Source of the DNA: Candidatus Obscuribacter sp.
GTDB taxonomy: Bacteria; Cyanobacteriota; Vampirovibrionia; Obscuribacterales; Obscuribacteraceae
DNA: 64,000 bases
Reading direction: 5' to 3'
Assembly: GCA_016712465.1 (NCBI GenBank)
Contig: JADJQZ010000001.1
Span: 682,001 to 746,000 of the forward strand
The notes below the pieces were generated by a model, which was not told the origin of the DNA, ran no database searches, and saw only the letters and a program-made list of their open reading frames with translations. Below, piece after piece: positions 34,386 to 43,200 of this stretch; position 1 is the first letter of the stretch; each line of letters starts with the position of its first letter. A program made the position numbers and the translations under genes.

Positions 34386-34817
34386 TTCTAAACAGGACCT
34401 CCCATGTGGCTCAGCACTTGCTGAATGCTTTCAATTTGTGCTCTCTTTATTTGACCGCTTTACCGGGTACTAAGAGTTTTGCCTTGCTTTAGGCATCACC
34501 GTGGATAAATCCGACTGCGATAGTCGGCAATTTCCCAATAGCTCAGTCAAACATACAAAGAGATTATAGTGATTGTGAACAAGTTTCCCACAGCCCACAT
34601 CTCACAGTGGCGATTTTGAAGCAAGTCAAGAAGCCGGCGGAAGCACTCTGTAAGAATAGGGAAGCCAGGACGGGTGCGCTTTATGAGGATTGTTCCGGGC
34701 ACTTGTAAAAACAAGGTTAGACTTTAGAGGGGCATTTCAAGTGGTGGCGCCGTTGGAAGTATTCCCTTACTTTGTGAGAACCTTTAGTTTATGCATATCG
34801 TTATATAAGGGTCTTTT
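34386..34817. other. Divergent intergenic region between trxA and the sensor kinase
   Basis: 432 bases without a credible gene. It contains a small hairpin (CCGACT, loop GCGAT, AGTCGG) at 34511-34527 on the trxA side and one near-match to a DnaA box (TTATCCACG, minus strand, 34500-34508). AT-rich TATATAA at about 34801-34807 lies just before the kinase GTG and may be part of its promoter. No transcriptional unit or RNA gene recognised. Confidence 0.35.
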
Positions 34818-36302
34818 GTGAGTCTTTTCGATCGCATACTGCACAAGTGGTTATTCCGAAGTCTGGCCAACCAGCTTCTGATAACTTACCTCTTGGTCAT
34901 TACCATAGCCCTGATGGCGGTGAGCCTGTGGGCTCTGGTGGCGATTCGCAAGGAGTCCCTGACGGACTTGCAGAATACCCTGGAAGTGGAAGCAGTCAAC
35001 CTGGGTCTTGAGATCGATAATGATCTGGTCCTCGACTCCCCCCAGGCTCGCCGCCGTATTCAGACCGCAGTGGAGCGCCGCGCCACCAGACTCGGTGTAG
35101 CTATCGTCGTGGTGGATAAAGACGGGCGTCTGCTTTCCGACTCCTCGCCGCCGCTGGCCTTAAAGAACTTGTCCAACGAACAGGAAATCAATGAAGCTCT
35201 AGCCGGGGTGATTTCCAATACCACCCGCTCCGAGCCGGCCAGCAATATCAATTGGCTCTATGTGGCTTATCCGGTGCGTTCTATGGGGGAGACCACCGGG
35301 GTAATTCGTGTGGGCGTGGCTCTGACTGAGATCGAGCGAAGACTGAAGCGAGATCTTATTGTCTTCCTGGAGATTATCTTTGCTACCGGGGTGGTGACGA
35401 TTCTAATCAGCCTCTGGTTGGCCAACCGTGTGAACCGCCCGGTCAAGGAGATGAGCGCTCTGGCCAAGCAGATTTCCATATCGGGAGACTTTTCCGCCTT
35501 CCTGCCGGTGAGCCGCAAGGACGAGATCGGGGAGCTGTGCATTTCCTTTAACCAGATGATCGGGCGCCTGCGGGAGCAGGAGCGCATGCGGCAGGAGTTT
35601 ATTGCCAACGCCTCCCATGAATTGAAGACGCCTACCATGGCCATCGGCTCGGTGGTTGAGGCTTTGCAGGCCGGGGCCGCGGAAGATCCTAAAATGCGCT
35701 CGCAATTTTTGCAGTCACTGGAGCGCCTTACCGACAGACTGACCAGTCTGATCCAGGACTTGCTGGATATATCCAAACTGGATAGCGGTGCGGAGGCTCG
35801 TGGGCAGGAGTCGGTCAGCATCAACGCCCTCATTGCCGAAGCGGTTGAGCAGGTGCGGGCTCATGCCGAGAAGAAGGGTGTGGAACTGAGCTTGAAGCTT
35901 GCCGACGGTGAAGTGCCCGACTCGGCTGAAGGCGGCGCTGCCGCGGCAGAGCCCAAGATTGTCGGCAACTACTTGCAACTTTTGCGAGCCATCACCAATA
36001 TTCTCACCAATGCCGTCAACTACACACCGGAGGGGGGTGCGGTGTCCGTTACCAGCCGTTTAATTGAAGGTAAGGTGAGCGTGCGTATTCAAGACACCGG
36101 AGTGGGTATTGAGCCTGCAGACTTGCCCCATATCTTCGAGCGCTTTTACCGGGCCGATAAAGCGCGTACTCGCGAGACGGGCGGTACCGGTCTGGGGCTG
36201 GCCATCACTCGTGAAATAATTGCGCGCCATCATGGTACGGTGGATGTAGAATCTACCGTAGGGAAGGGTTCTTCCTTCACGATTCAGTTGCCCTTGCGAT
36301 AG
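34818..36302 (+). CDS. Sensor histidine kinase (HAMP, HisKA, HATPase)
   Basis: 494 residues, a classical PhoR/VicK-type membrane kinase. Two transmembrane helices (about 18-40 and 181-203) frame a periplasmic domain, followed by HAMP (NRPVKEM, about 203-255), HisKA with phospho-acceptor H267 (FIANASHELKTP) and HATPase motifs NILTNAVNYTPEGG, DTGVGIEPADL, FERFYRADKAR and GGTGLGLAI. GTG start. No response regulator is adjacent, so it is an orphan in this window. The signal it senses is unknown. Confidence 0.93.
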   Translation: MSLFDRILHKWLFRSLANQLLITYLLVITIALMAVSLWALVAIRKESLTDLQNTLEVEAVNLGLEIDNDLVLDSPQARRRIQTAVERRATRLGVAIVVVDKDGRLLSDSSPPLALKNLSNEQEINEALAGVISNTTRSEPASNINWLYVAYPVRSMGETTGVIRVGVALTEIERRLKRDLIVFLEIIFATGVVTILISLWLANRVNRPVKEMSALAKQISISGDFSAFLPVSRKDEIGELCISFNQMIGRLREQERMRQEFIANASHELKTPTMAIGSVVEALQAGAAEDPKMRSQFLQSLERLTDRLTSLIQDLLDISKLDSGAEARGQESVSINALIAEAVEQVRAHAEKKGVELSLKLADGEVPDSAEGGAAAAEPKIVGNYLQLLRAITNILTNAVNYTPEGGAVSVTSRLIEGKVSVRIQDTGVGIEPADLPHIFERFYRADKARTRETGGTGLGLAITREIIARHHGTVDVESTVGKGSSFTIQLPLR

Positions 36303-36323
36303 TCGGGCACTGGGGAGGCATTC

Positions 36324-36560
36324 GTGAAAAATACTCTGGTTGACATCTTGCGCCGTTTTGTCGGCAAGGGCAAGGGCAAGGCGCCGGTCCAGGAAACATC
36401 CGACGAGAATTGTTGCAGCGGAACGGTGCATATTGCCTATCGCGGTGTTAGCGACGAGCGTCTCTACTTGAGCAAAGGACGGACCTGGTCGGAAGTGCGG
36501 TATTTTCGCCCCCACGGGCTGCGCGTCTTTTGCGCCGATTGCCGTCGTCGAATGCTTTGA
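36324..36560 (+). CDS. Small Cys-containing hypothetical protein
   Basis: 78 residues, GTG start with a very good ribosome site (GGGGAGG, five bases upstream). Two Cys clusters (ENCCSGTV and a C-terminal FCADCRRR) suggest metal binding. Basic N-terminus (DILRRFVGKGKGKAP) without a membrane segment. It is 21 bases after the kinase gene, so probably co-transcribed with it. Not recognised. Confidence 0.65.
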   Translation: MKNTLVDILRRFVGKGKGKAPVQETSDENCCSGTVHIAYRGVSDERLYLSKGRTWSEVRYFRPHGLRVFCADCRRRML

Positions 36561-36581
36561 GGTGGTCGGTGGCGGATAGCG

Positions 36582-36660
36582 GTTTTGAAGGCGGCGGATA
36601 GCGGTATGGACGGTGAAAGGCAGCAGTTTTGAAGGCGGCGAATAGCGGTATGGCCGGTGA
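36582..36660 (+). repeat. Duplicated start region of the MoeB-rhodanese gene
   Basis: Two copies of a 35-bp unit (36582-36616 and 36626-36660, 33 of 35 identical) with period 44. The upstream copy starts at TTG 36585 and encodes a 15-codon leader (MKAADSGMDGERQQF) whose TGA (36630-36632) overlaps the downstream TTG 36629 as TTGA. A third partial copy (GGCGGATAGCGGT) lies just before at about 36570. Confidence 0.7.
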
Positions 36661-37885
36661 CATGCAAGCTTTGAGCCGTTATCGGCGGCAGATGACCTTG
36701 CCCCAGCTCGGTCATGCCGGGCAGAAAAGGCTCCTTTCTGCTCGCGTATTGATTGTAGGGCTGGGAGGTCTTGGTGCTCCGGTTTTGCAATATCTGGCCG
36801 CTGCCGGCGTTGGCACAATCGGACTTTGCGACGGCGATAGAGTGGATGAGAGCAATCTGCATCGGCAAGTAATTTACGGCGTCGACGATGTCGGATTGTG
36901 GAAGGTGGAGGCTGCCGCAAACTGGCTCCAGCGTCATAATCCTGCTCTTTCCATTCGGGCGTTTCAGGATTTCATAGACGAAAGCAATGTCCGCTCGCTC
37001 CTTGCCGACTTTGAGGTGGTGGTTGATTGCACGGACAATCTGGCTGCTCGCTATGTGCTCAATGATGCCTGTCTGGCCCTTGGTCTTCCCCTTGTGTATG
37101 GGGCTTTGCACCGTTTTGAAGGGCAGGTCAGTGTTTTTTGTTTGCCCGGTGGACCATGCTTTCGCTGTTACTTGCCTGAAAGTGGTAGCCAGCCTCAGAC
37201 TTGCGCCGAGACCGGAGTTTTGGGCGTCTTGCCCGGGGTGGTGGGAACCTTACAGGCTACGGAGTGTCTCAAGCTGTTGCTCGGCCTGGGTGTGAGTTTG
37301 AATGGCGAGATTCTTTTTTTCGATGCGCTTGCTTGTACTTTTTCCCCACTCAGTCTGGAGCGCGAGCCGGGCTGTATATGTGCGGAACATGCCGAGGCGA
37401 CTGCTTTGGCAACATCTGCATCTGACTCTTCTTCGAGCTCTGTTTCTAGTTCCGCCTCCGGTTCCGCTTCTAGTTCCGCCCCCGGGTCAGCTTCTCCTTC
37501 CGCCTCCGGTTCCGTTTCTCCTTCGGCCGATGCCACCAGTATTGATGCCGACTCCCTGTCCGCGCTGTTAACTTCCGGGCGTTCCGTCAGACTAATCGAT
37601 GTTCGCTCCGGCAAAGAATTCAAGGCGATGCGCTTTGCGGCCGGCGAACATCATCCGCTGGAGAGCATTCTGGAATTGGAGGAAGCGCCCCCGTCCTTTA
37701 TCGGTTGCGAGACGCTGGTACTCTATTGCCGCTCCGGGCAACGCAGCCTGGATGCCCAGCTAAAGCTTGCCGGTCTGGGTGTGCGAGCGATTAATCTAAG
37801 CGGCGGCATCCTGGCCTGGCACAGGCGGTTTCAGGATTTGCATCTTGCCACTGATACCGGTGACCTGCTCAGCCGCGATTCTTGA
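36629..37885 (+). CDS. MoeB/ThiF-like adenylyltransferase with C-terminal rhodanese domain
   Basis: 418 residues. The E1-like adenylation domain (17-255) has RYRRQMTLPQLG, GLGGLGAPVLQYLAAAGVG, ESNLHRQVIYGVDDVG, DCTDN and the zinc motif CFRC (177-180). A second pair (GCICAEH, C-x-C) is one residue shorter than usual. A Ser-rich linker (264-300) leads to a rhodanese domain (305-405) with active-site loop YCRSGQRS (C367). Such proteins charge a sulfur-carrier protein for molybdopterin, thiamine or tRNA thiolation. TTG 36629 has GTGAAAGG 8 bases upstream; ATG 36650 and 36662 are alternatives. No MoaD or ThiS lies nearby. Confidence 0.85.
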   Translation: MKAANSGMAGDMQALSRYRRQMTLPQLGHAGQKRLLSARVLIVGLGGLGAPVLQYLAAAGVGTIGLCDGDRVDESNLHRQVIYGVDDVGLWKVEAAANWLQRHNPALSIRAFQDFIDESNVRSLLADFEVVVDCTDNLAARYVLNDACLALGLPLVYGALHRFEGQVSVFCLPGGPCFRCYLPESGSQPQTCAETGVLGVLPGVVGTLQATECLKLLLGLGVSLNGEILFFDALACTFSPLSLEREPGCICAEHAEATALATSASDSSSSSVSSSASGSASSSAPGSASPSASGSVSPSADATSIDADSLSALLTSGRSVRLIDVRSGKEFKAMRFAAGEHHPLESILELEEAPPSFIGCETLVLYCRSGQRSLDAQLKLAGLGVRAINLSGGILAWHRRFQDLHLATDTGDLLSRDS

Positions 37886-38151
37886 ATTGAAAAATAATTG
37901 AGGAGGAGGATTGCCGGAAGTGGTCCATGGAATTTCGGAGTAGGAAGGGTCTCTTGCAGAAATCCGATCAAATGTAACAATAGTGAAATTGCGATTTATT
38001 ACATCAGGTTCTCGGGACTTTTGGCTAAATGAAACCATTGCAGTGACTGCGTTGCAGCCGTCAAGCAGATTTAATTTCCGCCTTTACATGAGTTTAGTGC
38101 TTCGGCACAATTGTTTCAAAAGAGACAACGCAACAGGTCCAAATTCATGAT
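37886..38151. other. Convergent gap between the MoeB-rhodanese gene and the cobalamin operon end
   Basis: 266 bases between the two convergent genes. No open frame with a ribosome site and no hairpin followed by a T-run is seen. Transcription of the long cobalamin operon must end here by another mechanism, or run into the opposite gene. Confidence 0.3.
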
Positions 38152-39576
38152 TCAGCTTTGTGGTTGGCTGAATACCTGTTTGATTTCACCGTTGAAAATG
38201 CCTGCTACAGCGCGTGGGTTGGAAGGAAAGTAGGCATGCATGTAACTGGCGGCAATGTTTGCTTGCGCGTTGACTAAAAGTGATTCTCCAGGATTTCCCT
38301 CCAGCTTCTTTCGGGCCTGTGATAAAACTTCCTCTGCGCCGGTCATACTGGAGTAGTGAAATGTGTGTCCGCGAAGGGCACCATAGGCAGTGTGAAAATA
38401 TTGATGACCCAGGGCACTTAGTCGGGCTTGCAGCCGGGCACTTCCTTTGAGTAAGCCCAGCATGGTAGCGGAGTTGCCTTCTTTATCCGTCAGTGAATCA
38501 AGCAGGTAGAGCATACCGCCGCATTCGGCGTAAATGATGCCGCCACGTTTGTGATGTTTGTGAAAGGCTTCGCGCATGGTGAAATTGTTGCCCAGATCTT
38601 TCAAGTAAAGCTCCGGATAACCGCCCGGCAGGTAGATGGCATCGGTTGCCGGGCAGACTATGTCGTTGACAGGTGAAAAGTAGCTGAGTTCGGCGCCCAT
38701 TTCTTCTAATAGTCTCAGATTGGCGCTGTAAATGAACGAGAATGCTGAGTCTCTGGCTACTCCAATGCGCCGGCCTTGCAGTAAGTTCCCGATTGTCTGG
38801 GATGGGGAAGAGGGGGCGGGGGTATTGGTTGATCGGCATGACGACAATTCCGGCGGAAGAAATTCCACCGCCTCGGGCAATGCAGCCAGGGGTGTTGTCT
38901 GCAGGCTTTCCGCCATGGTCTGGAAGCGACTTTCCAACTTGTCGATTTCACTGGCCTGGGCAAGTCCAAGGTGCCGTCTTGGTATTTCAAGGCGCGGGTC
39001 GCGCATCAGTGCACCAAGATAGTGTTCTTTCAGTGCCGTTGCCACAACGGCGGCGTGACGTTCGCTACCGGCATTATTGGCCAGAAAGCCCAGCACTTGT
39101 AGGTCGGCGTTATAGCTAATCAGACCGGAAGCCAGTGCTGCACTGGTTTCTGCCATGCCTGTGATATCCATGACCATGACCACTGGTAATCTGAATCGTC
39201 TAGCCAAGTCGGCGGTGCTTGGTTTGCCGTCATTCAGACCCATCACCCCTTCAACCAAGAGTACATCGTACTTTTGAGCGGCTTCGAACAGGAGTTTGGC
39301 GCAACCGCTTTCGCCTACCATCCAGAGGTCCAGTGGGTCCACCGGCTGCCCGGAGGCTTGCTCCAGAATCATAGGATCAAGAAAGTCGGGACCGGTTTTG
39401 AATACTTTCACCCTTCGCCCTTGCTTACGATGGTGGTAGGCCAGGGCCGCAGTGACCATTGTCTTGCCTTGATTAGACGCCGGAGCGCTCAGTAGCAAGG
39501 CCGGACACTTTACAGGTGACTTTCCTCCCAGTAGAAGCTCGTTGTTTTTTATATCGAGAGGCAATTCAGTACTCAA
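38152..39576 (-). CDS. cbiA: Cobyrinate a,c-diamide synthase
   Basis: 474 residues. Amidates the a and c carboxylates of cobyrinate using glutamine and ATP. N-terminal P-loop SAPASNQGKTMV, FKTGPDFLDP, VEGVMGLNDG; the C-terminal glutaminase domain has its nucleophile in YAECGGMLYL, and PGGYPELYL. TTG start overlaps the cobO end by 11 bases. It is the last gene of the operon running from the riboswitch. Confidence 0.95.
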   Translation of the reverse strand: MSTELPLDIKNNELLLGGKSPVKCPALLLSAPASNQGKTMVTAALAYHHRKQGRRVKVFKTGPDFLDPMILEQASGQPVDPLDLWMVGESGCAKLLFEAAQKYDVLLVEGVMGLNDGKPSTADLARRFRLPVVMVMDITGMAETSAALASGLISYNADLQVLGFLANNAGSERHAAVVATALKEHYLGALMRDPRLEIPRRHLGLAQASEIDKLESRFQTMAESLQTTPLAALPEAVEFLPPELSSCRSTNTPAPSSPSQTIGNLLQGRRIGVARDSAFSFIYSANLRLLEEMGAELSYFSPVNDIVCPATDAIYLPGGYPELYLKDLGNNFTMREAFHKHHKRGGIIYAECGGMLYLLDSLTDKEGNSATMLGLLKGSARLQARLSALGHQYFHTAYGALRGHTFHYSSMTGAEEVLSQARKKLEGNPGESLLVNAQANIAASYMHAYFPSNPRAVAGIFNGEIKQVFSQPQS

Positions 39577-40177
39577 CTCCAGCCTGGGCTTTTATGCCTT
39601 GTTCCGCATAGGGGTGTTTGATCGCCTTCATTTCCGACACCAGGTCGGCCGCTTCGATTAGTTCAGCCGGCGCATGGCGTCCGGTAATAACTATGTGCAT
39701 CTCTTCCGGTCGCGACGCCAGGGTGTTCAGAACTCGCGTTAGATCCAGGTATTTGTACTTGAGCACGATATTCAGTTCGTCCAGTATGACCATGCGATAT
39801 TTGCCGCTGGCAATCATGTTTTCAGCAATGGCAAAGCCTGCTTCCGCTGTTTCAATGTCTTGCTGCAAATCTTGAGTGTTCCAGGTGTAGCCCTGACCGA
39901 CCGTGTGAAAGTGGCAGTTGGCATGGTTCGCCAAAAGGTCCCTTTCGGCCGTGGCCAGAGCGCCCTTGATGAACTGCACTACTCCCAGATTCATGCCGTG
40001 TCCAAGTACTCGCAATCCCATGCCGAAGGCCGCGGTGGTTTTACCCTTGCCTGTGCCGGTGTTGACTATCAAAAGTCCTTTTTCTCTGGTTGCTCTGGCT
40101 TTCTTTTGATCGAATACTTGTTTGTGTTTCTCGGCTTTCGCCTTGTGTGCTGCTGCTTCATTCTCAGAGAGGGTCAT
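39566..40177 (-). CDS. cobO: Cob(I)yrinic acid a,c-diamide adenosyltransferase (CobO/BtuR)
   Basis: 203 residues. Transfers the 5'-deoxyadenosyl group of ATP to cobalt(I). The P-loop is NTGTGKGKTTAAFGMGLRV; VVQFIKG, ILDELNIVLKY and ITGRHAP are typical of the BtuR/CobA class. ATG at 40177. It overlaps cbiA and follows cobW after 42 bases. Confidence 0.96.
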   Translation of the reverse strand: MTLSENEAAAHKAKAEKHKQVFDQKKARATREKGLLIVNTGTGKGKTTAAFGMGLRVLGHGMNLGVVQFIKGALATAERDLLANHANCHFHTVGQGYTWNTQDLQQDIETAEAGFAIAENMIASGKYRMVILDELNIVLKYKYLDLTRVLNTLASRPEEMHIVITGRHAPAELIEAADLVSEMKAIKHPYAEQGIKAQAGVEY

Positions 40178-40219
40178 GGTTGTTTTTCTCGTTTGTGTTT
40201 CTTTGGCTTTGATTCGATA

Positions 40220-41530
40220 TCAGTGCCAGTGTGCTTCTGTAAGGGAGTTGAGGAGAGCGCTCAGCTTTGCTCTATCCAGGTGGTAACCGATGAAGACCAG
40301 ACTTGAGTTCTGTTCATTCTCGTGGCTGTGGTCATGGTGGTGCGTGTGGCTATGGTCGTGAGTATGGCTATGGTCGTGAGTATGGCTATGGTCATGAGTA
40401 TGGCTATGGTCGTGAGTATGGCTGTGGTCGTGAGTATGGCTATGGTCGTGAGTATGGCTATGGTCGTGAGCATGGCTATGGTCATGAGTATGGCTGTGGT
40501 CATGAGTATGGCTGTGGTCATGAGTATGGCTGTGGTCGTGAGTATGGCTATGGTCGTGAGAGTGAGCGGCGGTCCGTCGTCCGGAGCTTTCTATAAGAAT
40601 GCGCTGGTTTACTCCCTGGAACAGCACCGGCGCTTCTTCTTCAAGGCAATTTACAAAACCCTTTACTCTCATCAGCGGTAGCTGCCGGGCCACGCTCTCC
40701 AGAGCTAGCTTGAGTTTTTCTTTCTCTAGTTTTTTATGACAGAAGAGGCTGAACGAAACCCAACCCGGGTCTTCCTCATGCAAGTGCTGGTGTGTATTGA
40801 GCCCGTGGTCATGGGCTCCCAGACCGGAGTGGCTGTGTCCGTCTACTGTCTGATGCAGGTGGGCGGCAAAAGCCGGCAGCCCTGCCACATGTTCGGTGGC
40901 GCGAAATTCATTCAGGTGCAGTCCCAGACTGAGGCGACTGTCTAGTTTTGCTTGCCAGGCCAGTTCAATAAAGCGAACATCAGGTGCCAGGTTGCGTACC
41001 TTGCTTTCTGCCAGGGCCAGTTGCTCTTTTTCGATGCCGTCAATCTTGTTCAGGACCACCACGTCGGCTGCTCTCAGTTGATGCGAAAGCACTGACAGTG
41101 TTGCTTCACTGAGAGTTCCTTCCGCAAGAAAGAGGGGGGTGTCGATGAGGGCCAGGGTGGCATCCAGGCTGAAGCGTTCTTGCAATTCAGGGCTATTCAG
41201 GGCTTCCATAGCCGCGGTGGGTGCTGCCAGCCCTGAGGTTTCAATTAGAACATGATCAAACTGGGCGGCTCGGTGAGCAATGTTATTCATGATTTCTCGA
41301 AATTCATCGCCTTCGTAGGCAATCAATCCGCCGCTCAGTTTGTATATTTCGAGGTTGTCTGGCTGAGCACCTTCTTTCACCAGAAGGTCGTCTACTGAAA
41401 CCGCACCGAATTCATTGATGACTACGGCAAAGTTCTTTTCTTGTTCAGACTTGATCAGGCTCTTGAGCAAAGTTGTTTTGCCTGAGCCGAGAAAGCCGGT
41501 GAATATTGTTACGGGTAGTTTGCCTGGCAC
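40220..41530 (-). CDS. cobW: CobW-like G3E GTPase with His/Asp repeat
   Basis: 436 residues. The G3E GTPase domain has P-loop TGFLGSGKTTLL (11-22), INEFGAVSVDD, VLIETSGLAAP and VLNKIDG. The CxCC metal motif of COG0523 proteins, expected after LEIYKL, is replaced by SGGLIAY. Residues about 325-396 hold twelve HDHSHT-type repeats, a likely metal buffer, followed by the usual C-terminal domain ends. GTG start, with GAGGAG nine bases upstream. Metallochaperones of this family deliver metals; in the cobalamin operon cobalt delivery is the natural guess. Confidence 0.88.
   Translation of the reverse strand: MPGKLPVTIFTGFLGSGKTTLLKSLIKSEQEKNFAVVINEFGAVSVDDLLVKEGAQPDNLEIYKLSGGLIAYEGDEFREIMNNIAHRAAQFDHVLIETSGLAAPTAAMEALNSPELQERFSLDATLALIDTPLFLAEGTLSEATLSVLSHQLRAADVVVLNKIDGIEKEQLALAESKVRNLAPDVRFIELAWQAKLDSRLSLGLHLNEFRATEHVAGLPAFAAHLHQTVDGHSHSGLGAHDHGLNTHQHLHEEDPGWVSFSLFCHKKLEKEKLKLALESVARQLPLMRVKGFVNCLEEEAPVLFQGVNQRILIESSGRRTAAHSHDHSHTHDHSHTHDHSHTHDHSHTHDHSHAHDHSHTHDHSHTHDHSHTHDHSHTHDHSHTHDHSHTHDHSHTHHHDHSHENEQNSSLVFIGYHLDRAKLSALLNSLTEAHWH
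40343..40558 (-). repeat. Tandem 18-bp repeat coding HDHSHT (12 units)
   Basis: Twelve 18-bp units inside cobW, coding HDHSHT with one HDHSHA. The units are close to identical in DNA, so copy number probably changes by slippage. Translated continuously in frame, which rules out a CRISPR array. Confidence 0.9.
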
Positions 41531-41550
41531 GTCTATTGCTCCTCTCTCGT

Positions 41551-43200
41551 TTATAAATTCAGGTGGTTCAGGGCTTCGATAAGTTGGGGGACGCTTTTAT
41601 GAGTGTTCCGGGTCGATGCGGCTGGCGGTCTCGCCACCACAATTAAAGGTAGGGCCAGGTTTTCTGTTGCCTTTATTTTTTCCGAAAGCCCCCCTTTTGA
41701 ACCGGAGTCTTTGGTGACCACGCAGTCGATTTGCCAGTCCCGCCAGAGGGCTTCGTTAAAAGCCTGGGAGAAAGGTCCCTGCATGGCACAGATATTGCTG
41801 CGGGGAATGCCCAGTGCTACAGCTCTTTCCAGCAAGTCCGGGTCGGGAAGGATGCGCAGGAACCACTGCTTATTTGCTGCAGAAGGGGCACTCAAAAAAG
41901 TTGGTAATTCTTTGGAGCCGGTAGACAGAAAAATGCGCTCTCCCAATTCCATGGCCCGGGTGGCAGCCTCGGCAAAATCAGCCGCTATTACAGCGTGAGC
42001 GGGCAAGCGGGAGGCTTCTCTTTCCAGACGGAGATAGGGAATATTGAGTTCTGCGCAGATATCGCTCAATTGCTTCGAAATCTTCTGGGCGTAAGGATGC
42101 GTGGCGTCTACAACGGCTTTGCAGGAACTTTGTTTTAGAAGTTCCTTCCTTTTGTCCGCACCCAGACTGCCGCAAATGACCGGCACCGCGGCGTCGGTCA
42201 TGGTCTGCTTGTTGATGCCGGCACCATAGTCGCTGGCTACCGACACTACCACCTTTCTACCACTTGCTTTGATTTTGAGCGCCGCTTCATTGCCGTCACT
42301 GGTGCCGGAAAAGACCCAGACAGCATCGGCTTGAGGCGGCTCCGGTCCGGCTTCCTGCCAGTCGCCGTAGCCGCGCGGAGTATAGATCCAGTTGCGCTTG
42401 CGTCTGGTGAATCGGTTGCCCACGATGATGCTGGTGAACATATCGAATTTTTTCTGCCGCAGCTCGGAGAGGGTGGTGATATAGCTCTCCTGGGCGGGAC
42501 GGTAGGCATTTTTTACTACGGCGCAAAGTGTTTGGGGATTCTTGCCGGCCTTTAGCAAGATGTCGATAATCTTGTACACACCTTCCTGGCGCTTCTCGCT
42601 CTGTACGTTATAGAGAGCCAGGCACAGGTCCGCTTTGCCGACAGCTCTTGCTCTTTCTTCGATCCAGTTCATTGGGCAGAGTAGGTCGGAAAGGCTCAAG
42701 GTGGCAAAGTCATGGGAGAGGGGGGCACCGGCTATGGAGGCGCAGGCTGTGGCCGCCGTGATGCCGGGGATGACTTCTACCTGGAATTGATCATCTTCCT
42801 GCATCAGTTCAAAGACCAGAGAGGCCATGGCATAGACCCCGATGTCACCGCTGGAGAGGAGCGAGACTTTCTTACCCTGCCGGGCTGCATCAATAGATAT
42901 TTGAGCGCGTTCGCGCTCCTGGGTGAGTGGTGTGGTGATGAGCTTTTGTTTGTCGAGAAGAGGTTTTACCCAGGTCAGGTAAAGTTCATAAGAGGCGATC
43001 ACGTCGCTCCTACTTATAGCTTCTTTGGCTTGGGGACAAATGTATTCGCTGCGTCCGGGCCCGACAGAGACAAGGTAGAGGCAACCTGTTTTTTGTGCGC
43101 TTCCGTCGGTGCCTTCGCCGTTGGTTTTCACGGTAGCTTTCTCCCAGCGGCTGTCGGTTTTAGCGATGCGGCTTGCCTCGTCAATTATGGGTGCGCTCAA
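41551..43200 (-). CDS. cbiH-cbiJ: Fused precorrin-3B C17-methyltransferase and precorrin-6A reductase (CbiH-CbiJ)
   Basis: 549 residues from TTG 43200, which overlaps the cbiG stop as TTGA and has AGGAGG five bases upstream; a longer open frame would give an unlikely basic extension. The first domain (about 40-290) is a CobJ/CbiH methyltransferase: LVSVGPGRSEYICPQA, SSGDIGVYAMASLVFEL, VIPGITAATACASIAGAPL. The second (about 305-549) is CbiJ/CobK reductase: VFSGTSDGNEAALKI, VVSVASDYGAGI, DATHPYAQKIS, LSTGSKELP and VTKDSGSKGG. Both steps of ring contraction and reduction are thus covalently linked. Confidence 0.92.
   Translation of the reverse strand: MSAPIIDEASRIAKTDSRWEKATVKTNGEGTDGSAQKTGCLYLVSVGPGRSEYICPQAKEAISRSDVIASYELYLTWVKPLLDKQKLITTPLTQERERAQISIDAARQGKKVSLLSSGDIGVYAMASLVFELMQEDDQFQVEVIPGITAATACASIAGAPLSHDFATLSLSDLLCPMNWIEERARAVGKADLCLALYNVQSEKRQEGVYKIIDILLKAGKNPQTLCAVVKNAYRPAQESYITTLSELRQKKFDMFTSIIVGNRFTRRKRNWIYTPRGYGDWQEAGPEPPQADAVWVFSGTSDGNEAALKIKASGRKVVVSVASDYGAGINKQTMTDAAVPVICGSLGADKRKELLKQSSCKAVVDATHPYAQKISKQLSDICAELNIPYLRLEREASRLPAHAVIAADFAEAATRAMELGERIFLSTGSKELPTFLSAPSAANKQWFLRILPDPDLLERAVALGIPRSNICAMQGPFSQAFNEALWRDWQIDCVVTKDSGSKGGLSEKIKATENLALPLIVVARPPAASTRNTHKSVPQLIEALNHLNL

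Noticed and set aside
34500..34508. DnaA-box-like TTATCCACG, possible replication origin
   Set aside because: Only one imperfect box, no dnaA or dnaN gene and no AT-rich unwinding tract.
36060..37111. Minus-strand frames opposite the kinase end and the MoeB-rhodanese gene
   Set aside because: They mirror the GC pattern of the real genes and the duplicated start repeat; no ribosome sites or domains.
40343..40558. CRISPR-like array of short repeats
   Set aside because: The 18-bp units have no spacers and are translated in frame as HDHSHT within the CobW-like GTPase.
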